DNA of 64,000 nucleotides, from NCBI GenBank assembly GCA_023413135.1, contig JAEZQK010000032.1, forward strand, positions 1 to 64,000, written 5' to 3'. The stretch comes from Bacillota bacterium (GTDB taxonomy: Bacteria > Bacillota > Clostridia > Christensenellales > Aristaeellaceae). The notes below the pieces were generated by a model, which searched no databases, was not told the DNA's origin, and was given only the letters and a program-made list of their open reading frames with translations. Both the position numbers and the translations under genes were made by a program. Positions 16,975 to 26,150 of this stretch are shown here, piece after piece (within the stretch, counting starts at the first letter, position 1; each line of letters opens with the position of its first letter).

Positions 16975-18315
16975 ATGAACCATACCGTCGAGAAGCTTAA
17001 CGGCAACAAAGTCAAGATTTCTTTTCAAATTCCCGCCGAGGCGTTTGATGAAGCCATGCAGAAATCTTTCCTGAAAAACCGCGGCCGCATCAATGTGCCC
17101 GGCTTTCGCAAGGGCAAAGCGCCCCGCAAGCTGATAGAGAGTATGTACGGTGAAGGCGTATTTTATGATGACGCCTTTGACAGCCTTTTCCCCGACGCCT
17201 ATCAGGCAGCCGTCAAGGAGAACGACTTGCGCCCGGTGGATCAGCCCCAGGTGGATATTGATCAGATCGGCACAGGCAAGGAGCTGAAATTCACCTGTGA
17301 AGTATTCGTATACCCCGATGTGACATTGGGCGAATACAAAAACCTTACGGTTGGCACCCATGAGCACCCCGTATCGGAGGATATGGTGAAGGAGCGCATC
17401 GAGCGCGACCGGGAGCGCGTATCCCGCTTGGTGGATATTACCGATCGGCCTGTGGAGCAGGGCGATACCGTGAACCTCGACTATATGGGCACCGTGGACG
17501 GCGTTGCTTTCGCCGGTGGCACCGCTAAGGAGCAGACGCTGGTGATCGGCTCGGGCCACTTCATCCCCGGCTTTGAAGAGCAGATGGTGGGTATTTTAAT
17601 TGGCGAGGAAAAGGATCTGTCCATAAAGTTCCCCGAGGAATACCATGCCAAGGAACTGGCCGGAAAAGACGCCGTGTTCCATGTGAAGGTGAACGGCATT
17701 CAAAGGAAGGAACTGCCGGAGCTGGATGACGATTTTGCCATGGATGTCAGCGATTTTGACACCTTCGCTGCCTATGAGGCCGATATTCGTTCCAAACTTA
17801 CCGAAGAAGCCCAGAAATCGCTGGATGTGGAGCGGGAGAATGCCCTTATCGAAAAGGCCGTTGCAAATGCTTCCATGGATGTCCCCCCGTCTATGGTGGA
17901 GGATCAACTGGACCAGATCGTTCGCGAAATGCAGCTGCGCATGGCTTACCAGGGCCTGAAGATGGAAGATTACCTGAAGTATACCGGCCAGACCGCCCAG
18001 CAGCTCCGGGATATGTACAAGGGCGAAGCGGAAAACAGGGCAAAGGTGGAGCTTACACTGGAGGCCATCCGCAAGGCGGAAGGGATTGAGCCCACCGAGG
18101 AGGAAGTGGAGCAGCAGATCGCCGAACAGGCCAAGCGTGCCGGCCAGGAAAAGGAAGAGTATGCCCAAAAGCTGAACGAACGGCAAAAGGAATACCTCCG
18201 CGACAACGCCGCTATCAAGAAGGTCATCGATCTGATGATGTCCACCGCTACCTTCGTGAAAGAGGAACATGACGACCACGGCGATCACGAAGGCCATGAG
18301 CACCATCACCATTGA
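16975..18315 (+). CDS. tig: Trigger factor, ribosome-associated chaperone and prolyl isomerase
   Basis: Binds nascent chains at the ribosomal exit tunnel. The ATG at 16975 has GCAGGAGG upstream and gives 446 aa; 17 further open codons upstream lack a site. The ribosome-binding N-domain carries the signature loop GFRKGKAPRKLIE at about 43-55 (family GFRxGKxP). The FKBP-type domain (about 160-245) includes GDTVNLDYMG and HFIPGFEEQMVG. The helical C-domain follows. The last 15 residues form an unusual His/Asp-rich tail ending in four histidines (GHEHHHH), which could bind metal. The tig, clpP, clpX, lonB, lon, engB order groups nascent-chain folding with regulated proteolysis, as in other Bacillota. 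Confidence 0.97.
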   Translation: MNHTVEKLNGNKVKISFQIPAEAFDEAMQKSFLKNRGRINVPGFRKGKAPRKLIESMYGEGVFYDDAFDSLFPDAYQAAVKENDLRPVDQPQVDIDQIGTGKELKFTCEVFVYPDVTLGEYKNLTVGTHEHPVSEDMVKERIERDRERVSRLVDITDRPVEQGDTVNLDYMGTVDGVAFAGGTAKEQTLVIGSGHFIPGFEEQMVGILIGEEKDLSIKFPEEYHAKELAGKDAVFHVKVNGIQRKELPELDDDFAMDVSDFDTFAAYEADIRSKLTEEAQKSLDVERENALIEKAVANASMDVPPSMVEDQLDQIVREMQLRMAYQGLKMEDYLKYTGQTAQQLRDMYKGEAENRAKVELTLEAIRKAEGIEPTEEEVEQQIAEQAKRAGQEKEEYAQKLNERQKEYLRDNAAIKKVIDLMMSTATFVKEEHDDHGDHEGHEHHHH

Positions 18316-18327
18316 TACATTCAACAG

Positions 18328-18352
18328 AATGATGCATAGCATCATTTTCTTA
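18328..18352 (+). terminator. Weak stem-loop terminator after tig
   Basis: An 8-bp perfect stem, AATGATGC / GCATCATT, with loop ATA, followed by TTCTTA. The T-run is short, so read-through to clpP is likely. Confidence 0.5.
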
Positions 18353-18525
18353 AAGGATCGTAAGCCCGTTTTTCACCAGGCATAATTTGAATCGGGCGGT
18401 CATATGATACAGGAGCGCCGCATTCCGCCTGAAAGCCTGGGAGCTATTTGAGGGTTGGAAGCGGCGCCCATGCAAAAGGAAAAAGTACCGGGGCAGCGGT
18501 TTGCTGCCAAAAGGAGGAAAGCACC

Positions 18526-19119
18526 ATGAGTTTGATCCCAATGGTCATTGAACAATCCAATCGTGGAGAAAGGGCGTTTGACATCTATTCCCGGCTGCTC
18601 AAGGACCGCATCGTGTTCCTGGGCGGCCCCATCAATGATGACGTGGCCAACGTCGTGGTGGCCCAACTCCTGTTCCTGGAGATGGAAAACCCCGATGCCG
18701 ACATCTCGCTGTACATCAACAGCCCGGGTGGCTCGGTAACGGCGGGGATGGCCATCTATGACACCATGAATTATATCAAGCCCCACGTGCGCACGGTATG
18801 CATCGGCATGGCGGCTTCCATGGGCGCATTCCTGCTCATGGCGGGACAAAAGGGCAAGCGGCTGGCGCTGCCCAACAGCGAGGTCATGATCCACCAGCCC
18901 CTGGGCGGCGCAGAAGGACAGGCCACCGATGTGGTCATCCGGGCGGAATGGCTGCTGAACACTAAAAAGAGGATGAACCGCCTCATGGCGGAAATGACTG
19001 GTCAGCCCCTGGAAAAAGTAGCCCAGGATGTGGAGCGGGACCATTTTATGAGCGCCGAGGAAGCATTGAGCTACGGTATCATCGACGAGATCTACCAGCC
19101 GCGGACAGCCCGCGCTTAG
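18526..19119 (+). CDS. clpP: ATP-dependent Clp protease proteolytic subunit
   Basis: The tetradecameric serine protease chamber fed by ClpX or ClpC. The ATG at 18526 (AAGGAGGAAAGCACC upstream) gives 197 aa, the normal length. The catalytic triad is complete: Ser98 (GMAASMGAF), His123 (MIHQPLGG) and Asp172. The earlier in-frame start at 18448 has no ribosome site. The propeptide is very short (MSLIPMVIEQSNRGERAFDI). clpX begins 10 bp after the clpP stop, so the pair is cotranscribed and should assemble as ClpXP. No CtsR or CIRCE operator is visible in the 200 bp upstream. Confidence 0.98.
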   Translation: MSLIPMVIEQSNRGERAFDIYSRLLKDRIVFLGGPINDDVANVVVAQLLFLEMENPDADISLYINSPGGSVTAGMAIYDTMNYIKPHVRTVCIGMAASMGAFLLMAGQKGKRLALPNSEVMIHQPLGGAEGQATDVVIRAEWLLNTKKRMNRLMAEMTGQPLEKVAQDVERDHFMSAEEALSYGIIDEIYQPRTARA

Positions 19120-19129
19120 AGGTAAAAAG

Positions 19130-20452
19130 ATGGCCAAAGACGATTTCACTCCCCGTATGCAGCAGAAGGTGCACAAGTGCAGCTTTTGCAACAAGACCCA
19201 GGAACAGGTCCGCCGCCTGGTGGCCGGTCCCAACGTATATATCTGCAATGAGTGCATTCTGCTTTGCCAGGAGATCATTGCCGATGACCTGGCTGTGATC
19301 GGCGATCCCGCCTCCACAACCATTCCCCGGCCCACGGAAATGAAGCAGGTGCTGGACGAGTACGTAGTGGGGCAGGAGAAAGCAAAGCGCTCTCTCTCGG
19401 TGGCGGTGTATAACCATTACAAGCGCATCAATGCGCCCCAAAAGCGCGGCGATGTGGAGCTTCAAAAATCCAACATCCTCATGCTGGGCCCCACCGGTTG
19501 CGGAAAGACGTTTCTGGCCCAGTCCCTGGCCCGCATCCTGAACGTGCCCTTCGCCATCGCCGATGCCACCAGCCTCACCGAGGCCGGCTACGTGGGCGAG
19601 GATGTGGAGAATATCCTGCTTAGGCTGATCCAGAATGCCGACTACGACATTCAGGCAGCTCAGCGGGGCATCATTTATATTGATGAGATCGACAAGATTG
19701 CCAGGAAAAGCGAAAATCCCTCTATTACCAGGGATGTCAGCGGCGAAGGCGTGCAGCAGGCGCTTTTGAAGATTCTGGAGGGCACCATTGCCAGCGTTCC
19801 CCCCCAGGGCGGGCGCAAGCACCCGCATCAGGAGTTTATCCAGATCGACACGACGAATATTCTGTTCATCTGCGGCGGCGCGTTTGACGGAATTGCCCCC
19901 ATTATCGAAAGCCGCATCGGCAAAAAAACGCTGGGCTTCGGCGCGGAGCTGCATCAGAAGGACAATCCCGAAATGAGCCGGGTGCTTCATCAGATCCGCC
20001 CGGAAGACCTGATGAAATACGGCCTGATCCCCGAGTTTGTGGGCCGTTTGCCCATTGTGGTGACACTTGACCCGTTGGATGAGGAAGCGCTGGTGAAAAT
20101 CCTCACAGAGCCCCGCAACGCCTTGGTGAAGCAGTATGCCAAGCTCCTGGAGTTGGACGGTATTGCCCTGGAGTTTGAGGAGGAAGCGCTTAAAATTATT
20201 GCGCAGCAGGCCATCCAGCGCAAAAGCGGCGCCCGCGGTCTTCGCTCCATCATTGAGGATATCATGCTGGACACCATGTTCGAATTGCCTGTGCGCAACG
20301 ACGTGAACAAGTGTGTCATCACCGCCGATTCCGTCAAGGATGGCGGAAAGCCAAAGCTGGTGGAAGGGGAACCACGCAAGCGCAAGCCCCGCACCCAGCG
20401 CAGCATTCCGGATACGGAGCCTAACGCTCAGCCGGAACCAAGTGTATCCTGA
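19130..20452 (+). CDS. clpX: ATP-dependent Clp protease ATP-binding subunit ClpX
   Basis: A hexameric AAA+ unfoldase that delivers substrates to ClpP. Its 440 residues include the N-terminal C4 zinc-binding domain (CSFCNKTQEQV ... CNECILLC, about 17-48). Walker A is GPTGCGKT, with Cys in place of the usual Ser. Walker B is IIYIDEIDKI, the sensor region SGEGVQQALLK is present, and an RKSGARGLR sensor-2 segment lies near 365. The C-terminal tail of about 35 residues is basic and proline-rich. It follows clpP by 10 bp and ends at a strong terminator, so the clpP-clpX unit closes here. Confidence 0.98.
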   Translation: MAKDDFTPRMQQKVHKCSFCNKTQEQVRRLVAGPNVYICNECILLCQEIIADDLAVIGDPASTTIPRPTEMKQVLDEYVVGQEKAKRSLSVAVYNHYKRINAPQKRGDVELQKSNILMLGPTGCGKTFLAQSLARILNVPFAIADATSLTEAGYVGEDVENILLRLIQNADYDIQAAQRGIIYIDEIDKIARKSENPSITRDVSGEGVQQALLKILEGTIASVPPQGGRKHPHQEFIQIDTTNILFICGGAFDGIAPIIESRIGKKTLGFGAELHQKDNPEMSRVLHQIRPEDLMKYGLIPEFVGRLPIVVTLDPLDEEALVKILTEPRNALVKQYAKLLELDGIALEFEEEALKIIAQQAIQRKSGARGLRSIIEDIMLDTMFELPVRNDVNKCVITADSVKDGGKPKLVEGEPRKRKPRTQRSIPDTEPNAQPEPSVS

Positions 20453-20454
20453 TT

Positions 20455-20500
20455 CGAACGAGGCCGTCCCAATTATATTGGGGCGGCCTCGTTCGATCTT
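20455..20500 (+). terminator. Terminator after clpX
   Basis: A 12-bp perfect stem, CGAACGAGGCCG (20455-20466) with CGGCCTCGTTCG (20484-20495), extended by TCCCAAT/ATTGGGG in the loop region and followed by ATCTT. Confidence 0.8.
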
Positions 20501-20865
20501 GCATGATTTGCCTGCAAAATCTACGACTTTGTGGCCGGAAAATCATCATCGTCTGAAAGCCACAATCATATTGGATATCGACTTCCATCCGCGTCCATTG
20601 TATGGAGGTTATGTAGGCGCCACATGCGCCGTTTGTTTGCCCGGTGTGTATATATTGGCAGGAATCATTGGATCAAAGTGATGCTTTATGCGCAGCGTAA
20701 TACATCGAAGGGGTCTTGTAAGCTTCAACATAGGTGCTTGTTTGCAATTGTAGTTTGTTGCCAATTTTGCGCGGAATTGGGCACTGCCCCAACCACTCCC
20801 ACACATGGAGACCCTTCCTTTTTCGCATCCTAGGCCTAGAAACAGGACAAAGGGAGGGCTTTTCG
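20501..20865. other. Intergenic gap clpX-lonB, no gene seen
   Basis: About 365 bp with rather lower GC content than its neighbours. Open frames across it have no ribosome sites and no protein-like composition. Near 20504 the string GCATGATTTGCCTG resembles the start of the stem-loop repeat found at 55799 and 58526, but too weakly to call. No promoter with good spacing is evident. Confidence 0.6.
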
Positions 20866-22596
20866 TTGGTGAATTTTTTGCTCCTGGGCATACAATTGCT
20901 GGTATCGGTGGTGGTAGGGCTTTTCTTTTTCTCGCAGCTTAGGCAGCAGAAAAAGGCACAGCCCGCCGTGCGCAGGGAGAGCAGCCGTGAAATGGAAAAC
21001 CTCCAGCGCATGCGCAGTATCCGCCTGTCCGAGCCGCTGGCGGAGAAGGTACGCCCGGTGAAGTTTTCGGATATTATCGGACAAGGCGAGGGTATCAAGT
21101 CACTAAAGGCCATCCTGTGCGGCGCGAATCCCCAGCACGTGATCATTTATGGACCTCCGGGCATCGGCAAAACCTGCGCCGCCCGTCTGGTGCTGGAAGC
21201 GGCCAAACGCACGAAGGGAACGCCCTTTGCGTCCAACGCTCCTTTTATTGAGATGGACGCCACCTGCGTACGTTTTGATGAACGGGCCATTGCCGACCCG
21301 CTGATCGGCTCCGTGCACGACCCAATTTATCAGGGTGCCGGCCCGCTGGGCGTGCAGGGCATTCCACAGCCCAAGCCCGGCGCTGTTTCCAAGGCTCACG
21401 GCGGCGTTTTGTTCCTGGATGAGATTGGGGAACTGCATCCCATTCAGATGAACAAATTATTGAAAGTGCTGGAAGACCGCAAGGTGATGTTCGAATCGGC
21501 CTATTACAACCCGGACGACAACAGCATCCCCCGGCATATCCACGAAATATTCAAGCGGGGTATGCCCGCGGATTTCCGCTTGGTGGGCGCCACCACCCGG
21601 AGCTCATCGGATATATCCCCGGCGCTTCGGTCCCGCTGCATGGAGATTTATTTTCGTGCCCTGGAGCCGCAGGAAATTGCCGATATAGCCGCCAACGCCG
21701 CCAAGAGGGCAGGCTATGATTTGAACAATAAGGATGCGTCGCTGATCGGGCGCTATGCCGCCTGCGGCCGGGATGCGGTAAACATTGTGCAAATGTGCGC
21801 CGGCCTGGCTCAATTGGAGGAGCGGACGGAACTCACACGGCAGGATGTGGAATGGGTGATACATTCCGGCCATTATGCCGCACGGCCCGATCCTTTGGCC
21901 AACCGTGAGAACCGGGTAGGCTGCATCCACGGCCTGGCGGTATTCGACAGCCACCAGGGCGCTTTGATGGAAATCGAAGCAGCGGCGCAAAAGGGTACCG
22001 GGAAGGTAACAGTAACGGGCATTGTGGAAGAAGAAGAGCTGGGGATGGACGGACACCGCATGCGGCGCAAATCCACCGCCAGGGGTTCCGCGGAAAATGT
22101 AATGACGCTTTTGCGCTCCATGGGCTATCCCGTGGACAGCATGGACATCCATATCAATTTCCCGGGTGGCGCACCGGTAGACGGGCCTTCCGCCGGGGTG
22201 GCCATGGCGGTGGTAGCTGCAAGCGCCATGACGGGAAGGCCGGTGGACGGCTCGCTGGCAGTGACCGGGGAAGTGTCCGTACGCGGCCGGGTGATGCCGG
22301 TCGGCGGTGTGCCGCAAAAGGTGGAAGCCGCCCGGCGGTCCGGGCTCACCCGGGTGCTTGTGCCCAGGGAAAACAGGCTGGAACGCTTTGACGCGATGGA
22401 TATGGAGATCATCGCACTGGATACGCTGGAAGAAGCGCTGGAAATGATGCTCCTCCCGGGGGACTTTATATCTTCCCGGCCTTTGAGGGATTGGCCAATT
22501 CCTGCTTTGCAGGAAAAGGCGGCGGCCAGCGGCCGGGTAGAGAAAGGCGAGAAAACGGTGGTGGGCCATGCCTCCGGCCTGGAGGAAAAGGCGTAA
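20866..22596 (+). CDS. lonB: Membrane-anchored ATP-dependent protease LonB
   Basis: A Lon-family AAA+ serine protease lacking the substrate-binding N domain and carrying a membrane helix instead (VNFLLLGIQLLVSVVVGLFF). It is about 576 aa from the TTG at 20866, which has GGGAGGG 7 bp upstream; a GTG at 20869 is an equally possible start. Walker A is GPPGIGKT, Walker B is VLFLDEIGEL. The protease domain near the C-terminus holds the Ser-Lys dyad in DGPSAGVAM and VPQKVEAA. In Bacillus LonB is a forespore protease linked to sporulation control and lies directly upstream of lonA, as here. Whether this organism sporulates is not shown by the window. Confidence 0.95.
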   Translation: MVNFLLLGIQLLVSVVVGLFFFSQLRQQKKAQPAVRRESSREMENLQRMRSIRLSEPLAEKVRPVKFSDIIGQGEGIKSLKAILCGANPQHVIIYGPPGIGKTCAARLVLEAAKRTKGTPFASNAPFIEMDATCVRFDERAIADPLIGSVHDPIYQGAGPLGVQGIPQPKPGAVSKAHGGVLFLDEIGELHPIQMNKLLKVLEDRKVMFESAYYNPDDNSIPRHIHEIFKRGMPADFRLVGATTRSSSDISPALRSRCMEIYFRALEPQEIADIAANAAKRAGYDLNNKDASLIGRYAACGRDAVNIVQMCAGLAQLEERTELTRQDVEWVIHSGHYAARPDPLANRENRVGCIHGLAVFDSHQGALMEIEAAAQKGTGKVTVTGIVEEEELGMDGHRMRRKSTARGSAENVMTLLRSMGYPVDSMDIHINFPGGAPVDGPSAGVAMAVVAASAMTGRPVDGSLAVTGEVSVRGRVMPVGGVPQKVEAARRSGLTRVLVPRENRLERFDAMDMEIIALDTLEEALEMMLLPGDFISSRPLRDWPIPALQEKAAASGRVEKGEKTVVGHASGLEEKA

Positions 22597-22638
22597 GATC
22601 GCCTTTAAAACATGGCAGTGTGCAAGTAATGCGCCCAG

Positions 22639-22667
22639 TTGCTTTTCTCCCCATGAATTGTTATAAT
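22639..22667 (+). promoter_or_regulatory. Sigma-A type promoter for lon
   Basis: TTGCTT (22639-22644), an exact 17-bp spacer and a perfect TATAAT (22662-22667). The resulting leader is about 170 nt. It contains a partly symmetric GTACATG ... ATGTAC at about 22766-22795 that could bind a regulator. No CIRCE or CtsR consensus is present. Confidence 0.8.
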
Positions 22668-22842
22668 AGGAAGCTCGTACGGGGCTTGCCACCTTGGATT
22701 CAGGCGGCGCATGTTTTCCCTTTCAGGAGCACAAGAAGGAAAAATAGTGCCCGCCTGGATTACCGTACATGGATTTGTGGTATATATATGTACATAGAGC
22801 CATGCCAAACGGGCTTTCCTATAGCGTTAAGGAGGAACTATC

Positions 22843-25278
22843 ATGCCTAGAACAAAAAAGACGCCACTGATCCGCCTGCCGGTTTTGCCGCTTCGCGGAT
22901 TGATGGTTTTTCCGCATATGGTATTGCATTTCGACGTGGGCCGTGCCCGCAGCGTGGCGGCACTGGAGCAGGCCATGCTGGAGGACCAGCAGATTTTTCT
23001 GGTGGCCCAGATGGACGCAGATATTGACGAGCCTTCCCTCTCAGACCTGTGCCGGGTAGGTACCATCGCCCATGTGAAGCAGGTGCTGAACCTGCCTGGC
23101 GACAGCATCCGTGTTCTGGTAGAAGGCAGGCAGCGGGCCGTGCTGGAAGCGGTGGTGGAGGAAGACCCCTACATGACCGCCGACGTGCGCCCCGTGGCAG
23201 AGCCGGACAAGGAAGAAAGCCTGGAACTGCAGGCGCTGGTGCGCACTACCCACGAATATTTTGAGGAATATGCCAAGGCCAGCATGCGTGTTTCGCCGGA
23301 GACTCTGCGCTCCGTCAACGAGGTGGACAAGCCCGACCAGCTGGCCGATATTATCGCCGCTAACGTGCTGACCCACCTGGAAGACCGCCAGCAGATCCTG
23401 GAGGAAGTGAATGTGGCCAGGCGCCTGGAGACGCTATGCGGCATCCTGACCCGGGAGACGGAACTGGCTGCTGTTGAAAAGCAGGTTCAGGCCCGCATCA
23501 AAAAGCAGATCGAAAAAAATCAAAAGGACTATTATCTGCGCGAGCAGATCAAGGCCATCCAGACGGAGCTTGGCGACAAGGAAGCCACCGATGTGGAGGA
23601 CCTGAAAGAGCGGGCATCCCGCACTGATCTGAACCAGGAAGCAAGGGACAAGGTCAACCGGGAATTGGAACGCTTAAGCCGCATGGCTCCCGGCACGCCG
23701 GAGATCGGTGTCAGCCGCACGTATGTGGAGTGGATACTGGATTTGCCCTGGGGGAAGACGACTCCGGACAATCTAGACCTGAAGCGAGCCCGCCGGATCC
23801 TGGCCGAGGACCACTACGGCCTGGAAAAGGTGAAGGAGCGGGTGATCGAATACCTGGCGGTCCGGCGTATGAAAAATGACATGCGCGGCCCCATCCTATG
23901 CTTTGTGGGCCCGCCGGGCGTTGGCAAAACATCCATTGTACGCTCCATCGCCAGGGCTGTGGGCCGCAAGTTTGTGCAAATGTCCCTGGGCGGCGTGCGG
24001 GACGAGGCGGAGATCCGCGGCCACCGGCGCACGTACATTGGGGCCATTCCTGGCCGCATCATATCCGGCATCAAGCAGGCAGGCACCATGAATCCCGTTT
24101 TCCTGTTTGACGAAATCGACAAAATGTCTTCCGATTTCAGGGGCGATCCCGCATCCGCCATGCTGGAGGTATTGGACGCCGAGCAGAACAACGCTTTCCG
24201 CGACCATTACCTGGAGCTGCCCTTTGATCTAAGCAAGGTGATGTTCATTACCACCGCCAACACGGTGGATACCATACCCGCTCCGCTGCTGGACCGCATG
24301 GAAGTGATCGAAGTGCCCAGCTACACGGAGGAGGAAAAGCTGCAAATCGCCAAGCGGCATCTTTTGCCCAAGCAGATCAAGGAACACGGCCTGACCCCCA
24401 AATCGATAAGGATGGGGGATGCCCCCATGCGCCTGGTCATCGAGGGCTATACCAGGGAGGCGGGCGTGCGCCGCCTGGAGCGGGTGCTGGCCCGCATCGT
24501 CCGCAAAGCCGCCGTGCAGATGCTGGATACCGGTTCACAGGAAGTGCATATGACCCCATCGCTGGTGAAGGAGTACCTTGGTGCCCAGCGCTACCTGCGC
24601 GACCTGCCGGAAAAGGAACCGCGGGTGGGCGTGGTCAACGGCCTGGCCTATACGACGGTCGGCGGCGAACTTTTAGCAGTGGAATGCACTATCATGCAAG
24701 GCATGGGCGGCATTCAGCTTACCGGCCAGCTTGGCGATGTGATGAAGGAGAGCGGCAAGGCGGCATTGTCCTGGGTCCGCGCCCATACGCAAATGCTGGG
24801 CATCGCCCCCGATTTTTACAAGCTGGACGACATCCACATCCATGTGCCGGAAGGCGCCGTACCTAAGGACGGCCCCTCCGCCGGTGTCACCATGGCCACA
24901 GCGCTTGTGTCGGCGCTGACTGGCATTCCTGTCAGACAGGATATTGCCATGACGGGGGAAATAACGCTTCGAGGCAGGGTGTTGCCTATCGGCGGATTGA
25001 AAGAGAAAACGCTGGCCGCATACCGGGCAGGCATCCGTACGCTGATCATCCCCAAGGAAAATGAAAAGGACCTGGAAGAAATTCCGGCCCATGTTATGAA
25101 GCTGTTCAGGGTAGTGAAGGTATCCACCCTGGATGATGTACTGGCGGTGGCACTGACGCAAAAGCCGGTTCCCTTTAAGCCGTCTCCCGAGGTATCCAAG
25201 CCGGAGGTCCCGGCGGAGCTTGGCATAACCGGCGCCTCCGGCCCGGCGGCCCGCCCCGACGTGCGGGCAGGGGTGTAG
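22843..25278 (+). CDS. lon: ATP-dependent protease La (Lon)
   Basis: A cytosolic AAA+ serine protease for damaged and regulatory proteins. Its 811 residues hold an N-terminal substrate domain (LPVLPLRGLMVFPHMV), a coiled-coil region (about 190-260), the ATPase with Walker A GPPGVGKT and VFLFDEIDKM, and a protease domain. The Ser-Lys dyad lies in KDGPSAGVTM and GGLKEKTLAAY. The C-terminal tail of about 35 residues is proline-rich and variable. The ATG at 22843 has AAGGAGGAAC upstream and a clear promoter lies 176 bp before it. engB begins one base after the stop codon, so the two are coupled, an arrangement conserved in Bacillota. Confidence 0.98.
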   Translation: MPRTKKTPLIRLPVLPLRGLMVFPHMVLHFDVGRARSVAALEQAMLEDQQIFLVAQMDADIDEPSLSDLCRVGTIAHVKQVLNLPGDSIRVLVEGRQRAVLEAVVEEDPYMTADVRPVAEPDKEESLELQALVRTTHEYFEEYAKASMRVSPETLRSVNEVDKPDQLADIIAANVLTHLEDRQQILEEVNVARRLETLCGILTRETELAAVEKQVQARIKKQIEKNQKDYYLREQIKAIQTELGDKEATDVEDLKERASRTDLNQEARDKVNRELERLSRMAPGTPEIGVSRTYVEWILDLPWGKTTPDNLDLKRARRILAEDHYGLEKVKERVIEYLAVRRMKNDMRGPILCFVGPPGVGKTSIVRSIARAVGRKFVQMSLGGVRDEAEIRGHRRTYIGAIPGRIISGIKQAGTMNPVFLFDEIDKMSSDFRGDPASAMLEVLDAEQNNAFRDHYLELPFDLSKVMFITTANTVDTIPAPLLDRMEVIEVPSYTEEEKLQIAKRHLLPKQIKEHGLTPKSIRMGDAPMRLVIEGYTREAGVRRLERVLARIVRKAAVQMLDTGSQEVHMTPSLVKEYLGAQRYLRDLPEKEPRVGVVNGLAYTTVGGELLAVECTIMQGMGGIQLTGQLGDVMKESGKAALSWVRAHTQMLGIAPDFYKLDDIHIHVPEGAVPKDGPSAGVTMATALVSALTGIPVRQDIAMTGEITLRGRVLPIGGLKEKTLAAYRAGIRTLIIPKENEKDLEEIPAHVMKLFRVVKVSTLDDVLAVALTQKPVPFKPSPEVSKPEVPAELGITGASGPAARPDVRAGV

Positions 25279-25279
25279 C

Positions 25280-25909
25280 ATGGAGTTGAGCCGTGCGGAA
25301 TTTGTCGTAAGTTTGCCATCATACGGCTCTTTTCCCGGAGAGGGGCTTCCTCAAATTGCCGTGGCAGGCAGGAGCAACGTGGGGAAAAGCTCGCTCATCA
25401 ACTGCCTGTGTCAAAGGCGTGGATTAGCCAAAACCAGCTCCACCCCGGGCAAAACAAGGTTGATCAACGTATTCTTAATCAACGATTCCTTCCATCTCAT
25501 CGACCTGCCGGGTTATGGCTTTGCCAAGGTGGACAAAGGGGAAAAGATGCGATGGGGCAAGATGATGGAGGGCTATTTTGCCTCCGCTCCCTCCTTAAGG
25601 CACGTTTTCCACCTGGTTGATATCCGCCATGAGCCAACAGTAGACGATAAAGACATGAACGGCTATCTTCGGGCAATGAACATCCCCTTCACGGTGATCG
25701 CCACCAAGGCCGACAAAATCAGCCGCGGCGCCCGCATGAAGTATATTGCGCCCATTTGCCGCTCGCTTCTTGTCCAGCCTTGGGAGATCATCCCCTTCTC
25801 CAGCGAGTCCAAGGCCGGGCGGGAGGAATTGCTCAAAGCGCTGGAAGGCATACTGATGCCGCCGGCAGCAGCCGTTCCTGCGATGGGGGAAACAGCCTTT
25901 ACCGAATAA
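25280..25909 (+). CDS. engB: Ribosome biogenesis GTP-binding protein EngB (YsxC/YihA)
   Basis: An essential GTPase for late 50S subunit assembly. Its 209 aa carry all G motifs: G1 GRSNVGKSSLI, G2 region KTSSTPGKT, G3 DLPGYGFAKV, G4 TKADK, G5 SSES. The start codon lies one base after the lon stop (TAGCATG), so translation is probably coupled and driven by the lon promoter. The last 25 residues are an Ala/Pro-rich tail beyond the usual end. A stem-loop (ATGCCTGC/GCAGGCAT, 25914-25945) follows at once and may end the transcript. Confidence 0.97.
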   Translation: MELSRAEFVVSLPSYGSFPGEGLPQIAVAGRSNVGKSSLINCLCQRRGLAKTSSTPGKTRLINVFLINDSFHLIDLPGYGFAKVDKGEKMRWGKMMEGYFASAPSLRHVFHLVDIRHEPTVDDKDMNGYLRAMNIPFTVIATKADKISRGARMKYIAPICRSLLVQPWEIIPFSSESKAGREELLKALEGILMPPAAAVPAMGETAFTE

Positions 25910-25913
25910 AATG

Positions 25914-25987
25914 ATGCCTGCTTCCGTATTCTATGGGGCAGGCATTGCCATTTTACTCCTTCCGTCGCCTTCGGCGACGGAAGGAGT
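25914..25987. terminator. Two adjacent stem-loops after engB
   Basis: First stem: ATGCCTGC (25914-25921) with GCAGGCAT (25938-25945), followed by TGCCATTTT. Second: a perfect 15-bp stem ACTCCTTCCGTCGCC with a 3-base TTC loop at 25955-25987. The first has the better terminator form. The second has no T-run and may be a protein-binding or RNA-stabilising palindrome. Confidence 0.6.
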
Positions 25988-26059
25988 AGAGAAAAGCAGC
26001 TTTTACCTCCTCCACGGTTTATGTATCCAGGTATGGCTGCAAGCCTATCTTTAGGGAGC

Positions 26060-26143
26060 AACGAGGGGGCCGAGGCCCCCTCGTTTGCAAATCCGAAACC
26101 AGCGACATGTGCGGCGGTTTCGGAAGGATTTCGAAGAAATCCT
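26060..26143. repeat. Family A three-hairpin repeat, copy 2
   Basis: Hairpin a: ACGAGGGGGCC/GGCCCCCTCGT (26061-26084). Hairpin b: CCGAAACC/GGTTTCGG (26093-26123) around the constant loop AGCGACATGTGCGGC. Hairpin c: AGGATTTC/GAAATCCT (26125-26143) with loop GAA. The copy at 14696-14779 has the same order and loops, but its stems differ by paired substitutions. Nothing coding is seen. Confidence 0.85.
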
Positions 26144-26150
26144 ATCCTTA

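Noticed and set aside
18316..18525. CtsR or HrcA (CIRCE) operator before clpP
   Set aside because: No match to the CtsR heptad repeat or to the CIRCE inverted repeat here or before lon.
20531..20833. 100-aa open frame between clpX and lonB
   Set aside because: No ribosome site and no recognisable composition; GC and codon pattern do not match neighbouring genes.
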